A DNA stretch of 32,751 bases from Nitrospirota bacterium (GTDB lineage: Bacteria > Nitrospirota > Leptospirillia > Leptospirillales > Leptospirillaceae). The translations under genes were made by a program, and so were the position numbers. Below the pieces are notes generated by a model. That model was not told the origin of the DNA, made no database searches, and saw only the letters and a list, made by a program, of their open reading frames with translations. The stretch spans positions 1 through 32,751 of the forward strand of contig JAJZHW010000015.1 of NCBI GenBank assembly GCA_021810805.1. Direction: 5' to 3'. Positions 31,095 through 32,751 of the stretch are shown here, one piece after another (within the stretch, counting starts at the first letter, position 1; each line of letters begins with the position of its first letter).

Positions 31095-32219
31095 TTATCC
31101 CAAATTAACATAATCATATATTACCTTCAAAAGTGCCTCGGCCACTATTGGGCTTACGCTGTTTCCAATCTGACGAAAACTGTGCCACTTTGTCGGATGG
31201 AACAAAAACCAATCGGGAAATCCTTGAAGTCTTGCCGCCTCCCTCGGTGCAATTACCCTGGGAGCCGAATAGTGAATCGGTCTTACAGACTGGAAACTTC
31301 CTCTATCTTTTCCAGTTCCAGCTCGCAAAGTCGGGCAAAAATTGTTCGGATCTAGACGAGAAGCCCGCGAAATTTTGTCCATTTCCCCATAGCCAAGGAT
31401 ACTGAACCGTTCCTCCACTTCAGGTGTGTGGCGAGTTCCGAAAAACCCTGATACCTCACCCCTTTCGAAATAGCGATCAATGGCTTCCGGATCCCCCATC
31501 CCTTTTGGAACGTCATTGATCAGACGACCGAATGGACTTTTCGAATCAATTTTCCTTTCGATTTGTCGCCAGGATTTTTCTTCATCGTCGATATAGGGAT
31601 CGATCCCGACCGGAAGTCCTGATAAAGCTTGACCTACGAATGTTTTTTCAGTTCCTTCCTCGGGTGCGAAATCCTCCACAGCAAGATTTCCTTTGAATCG
31701 TTTCGGGTCGTATCCGATGAAGATAATTCGAGTTCTGGATGTTGGCGCCCCATAATCGCTGGCCTTTACTCTGATCGGAGGGAGAAGAATGTAGTCGGAT
31801 TTGACCAGATTGAAAGCATCGAATCGAATTTTTTCATACTTTTCGGCCAGGATTCCGGGAACATTTTCCGCAAGAAAAAAAATAGGCCGTGTTTCCCGAA
31901 CCAGTCGGAAAAAATGCTTAAACAAATTGTTCCTGTTATCGTCGACGCGTCGTTTTCCGATCATGCTGAACCCCTGACATGGAGGTCCTCCGATCAGACC
32001 GTCCAGCCCTCCATTCGAGATATTTGCCGATCGCAGCAATTCTTTTCCTGAAAGAGATGCGGCATCCTGAACGATATGACGGGTTTGAGGAAAGTTAATG
32101 GAGTGGGCTTCCACAGCCTGGGGATCAATTTCCACAGCGGCAGAGACTTCGAAGCCTGCTCTGACCGCTCCCAGAGATAAACCGCCAACTCCAGAGTAAA
32201 CATCGATCACTGAAGGCAA
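31095..32219 (-). CDS. DNA (cytosine-5-)-methyltransferase
   Basis: Transfers a methyl group from SAM to C5 of cytosine in a specific DNA site. All main motifs are present in the 374-residue product: I DVYSGVGGLSLG (6-17), IV GGPPCQGFS with the catalytic C81, VI ENVPG (118-122), VIII RTR (162-164), a target recognition region about 180-300, IX REAARLQGFPD (326-336) and X QIGNSVSP (350-357). The start is TTG at 32219, nine bases after AGGAG (32229-32233). The longer frame to 32339 adds residues with no homology to the family and crosses the promoter. No recognisable restriction endonuclease is in the window. The specificity cannot be read from the sequence. Confidence 0.95.
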   Translation of the reverse strand: MPSVIDVYSGVGGLSLGAVRAGFEVSAAVEIDPQAVEAHSINFPQTRHIVQDAASLSGKELLRSANISNGGLDGLIGGPPCQGFSMIGKRRVDDNRNNLFKHFFRLVRETRPIFFLAENVPGILAEKYEKIRFDAFNLVKSDYILLPPIRVKASDYGAPTSRTRIIFIGYDPKRFKGNLAVEDFAPEEGTEKTFVGQALSGLPVGIDPYIDDEEKSWRQIERKIDSKSPFGRLINDVPKGMGDPEAIDRYFERGEVSGFFGTRHTPEVEERFSILGYGEMDKISRASRLDPNNFCPTLRAGTGKDRGSFQSVRPIHYSAPRVIAPREAARLQGFPDWFLFHPTKWHSFRQIGNSVSPIVAEALLKVIYDYVNLG

Positions 32220-32268
32220 AATTTGAATCTCCTGGAAAATTTTAATTTTCAATGCCAACGCTACTAAG

Positions 32269-32297
32269 AATTTAGCAAAAAATAGGAAGAATGTCGA
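32269..32297 (-). promoter_or_regulatory. Predicted promoter of the C5-methyltransferase gene
   Basis: On the minus strand TCGACA (32292-32297), 17 bases, then TAAATT (32269-32274), each one base from consensus, with a TG before the -10. It gives the methyltransferase its own transcript, about 40 bases of leader. Confidence 0.5.
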
Positions 32298-32310
32298 TCG
32301 AATAAAAACC

Positions 32311-32682
32311 TCAGGCGTCCCAGCGGACCTCTGTCGCAAGATAATCGTAGAGAACGGTCCTGACGGTTATCTCGCCATCCCACATGACGGCGTACCGATA
32401 CACATCCTCCTGAACGATGACCCACCCATCCTCAATATCCTGCCCTGTCACGATGCGGATCAGCATTCTGCTGCCGACCTCGGGGAAGAGTGATCCTGAA
32501 TCGACATTCTCGAACTCCAGTCGTTCATCGCCAGAAATAGCCTCCATGGGGATTGCCCTTATGAGTCTAGGTGGGCTAAGCATGGGTTCGCCTAGTTCAA
32601 AGTAGACATGCCCACGAGCATTCTTGGAGTTATTGTCAAATCTAGTGTATAGCCTCGCAGAGTGAGGAACTACGCGGCGCAT
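32311..32682 (-). CDS. Unidentified 123-residue protein
   Basis: The frame from the ATG at 32682 encodes a mixed alpha/beta protein (VYFELGEPMLSPPRLIRAIP, RMLIRIVTGQDIEDGWVIV, EITVRTVLYDYLATEVRWDA) without a signal peptide or membrane segment. AAGGACG lies about ten bases upstream. It overlaps the end of a preceding minus-strand gene by 13 bases, so it belongs to an operon entering from the right, and ends 92 bases before the methyltransferase start. I do not recognise a family. Its place next to a DNA methyltransferase makes a link with restriction possible, but nothing in the sequence shows it. Confidence 0.6.
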   Translation of the reverse strand: MRRVVPHSARLYTRFDNNSKNARGHVYFELGEPMLSPPRLIRAIPMEAISGDERLEFENVDSGSLFPEVGSRMLIRIVTGQDIEDGWVIVQEDVYRYAVMWDGEITVRTVLYDYLATEVRWDA

Positions 32683-32751
32683 TCTGCTTCGTCCTTTTCC
32701 AGATCCTGATTTTCCGACTTCTTTTCGACTCCATCCACAAAGACAGTCCCT
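32670..32751 (-). CDS. 3' end of an unidentified gene (partial)
   Basis: A minus-strand frame enters from the right edge and ends at TAG (32670-32672). Its 26 visible residues end GVEKKSENQDLEKDEAECAA, a charged, protein-like tail. It overlaps the 123-residue gene by 13 bases in the arrangement of coupled genes. Too short to identify. Confidence 0.5.
   Translation of the reverse strand, partial: GTVFVDGVEKKSENQDLEKDEAECAA

Overview
The window is a bacterial chromosome segment. About 26 kb of GC-rich core genome is followed by an AT-richer accessory region that holds a HipBA toxin-antitoxin module and a candidate restriction/defence locus. Gram-negative envelope features (an outer-membrane barrel, a lipoprotein, a periplasmic M23 protein, a Fur-type operator) and a B12 riboswitch are present. 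The gene style reminds me of Leptospirillum or another member of the Nitrospirota, but nothing here proves that, and the PheRS genes are of archaeal type, so taxonomy should not be read from them.

Layout. 1-79 is the start of an unidentified minus-strand gene. 512-3663 is the translation cluster thrS-infC-rpmI-rplT, closed by a strong terminator; infC starts with ATT. 3850-4896 is a diguanylate cyclase, convergent with a minus-strand unit read from 15458 down to 4913: queD, two Opp/Dpp-type ABC ATPases, pheS, pheT and a 1591-residue PAS/GAF/GGDEF/EAL protein. The genes of this unit overlap or lie within 15 bp of each other. pheST is therefore inverted and separated from rplT. 18773-15601 is a second minus-strand unit, thiG-thiE-(M23 peptidase-like)-thiD.

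Divergent from thiG, a cobalamin riboswitch with its own promoter and terminator lies at 18925-19200. A gene-poor stretch follows, then a consensus promoter overlaid by a Fur-like palindrome (19446-19487). These precede an outer-membrane barrel gene and a TPR lipoprotein gene. 21461-26084 carries acs, a glyoxalase-fold gene and an OmpR-type two-component system.

The accessory region starts near 26.27 kb. It holds a short membrane peptide gene, what looks like a decayed reading frame, hipBA with two near-identical operators 50 bp apart around its promoter, and a cluster of five related 15-20 bp repeats. After these come a small ORF, a GHKL (MORC/MutL-like) ATPase and a SAM-methyltransferase-fold protein in one tight operon. 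This operon converges on a complete C5-cytosine DNA methyltransferase; an unknown 123-residue protein and a truncated gene lie upstream of the methyltransferase. The GHKL/methylase-fold/C5-methylase set is the best candidate in the window for an undescribed system.
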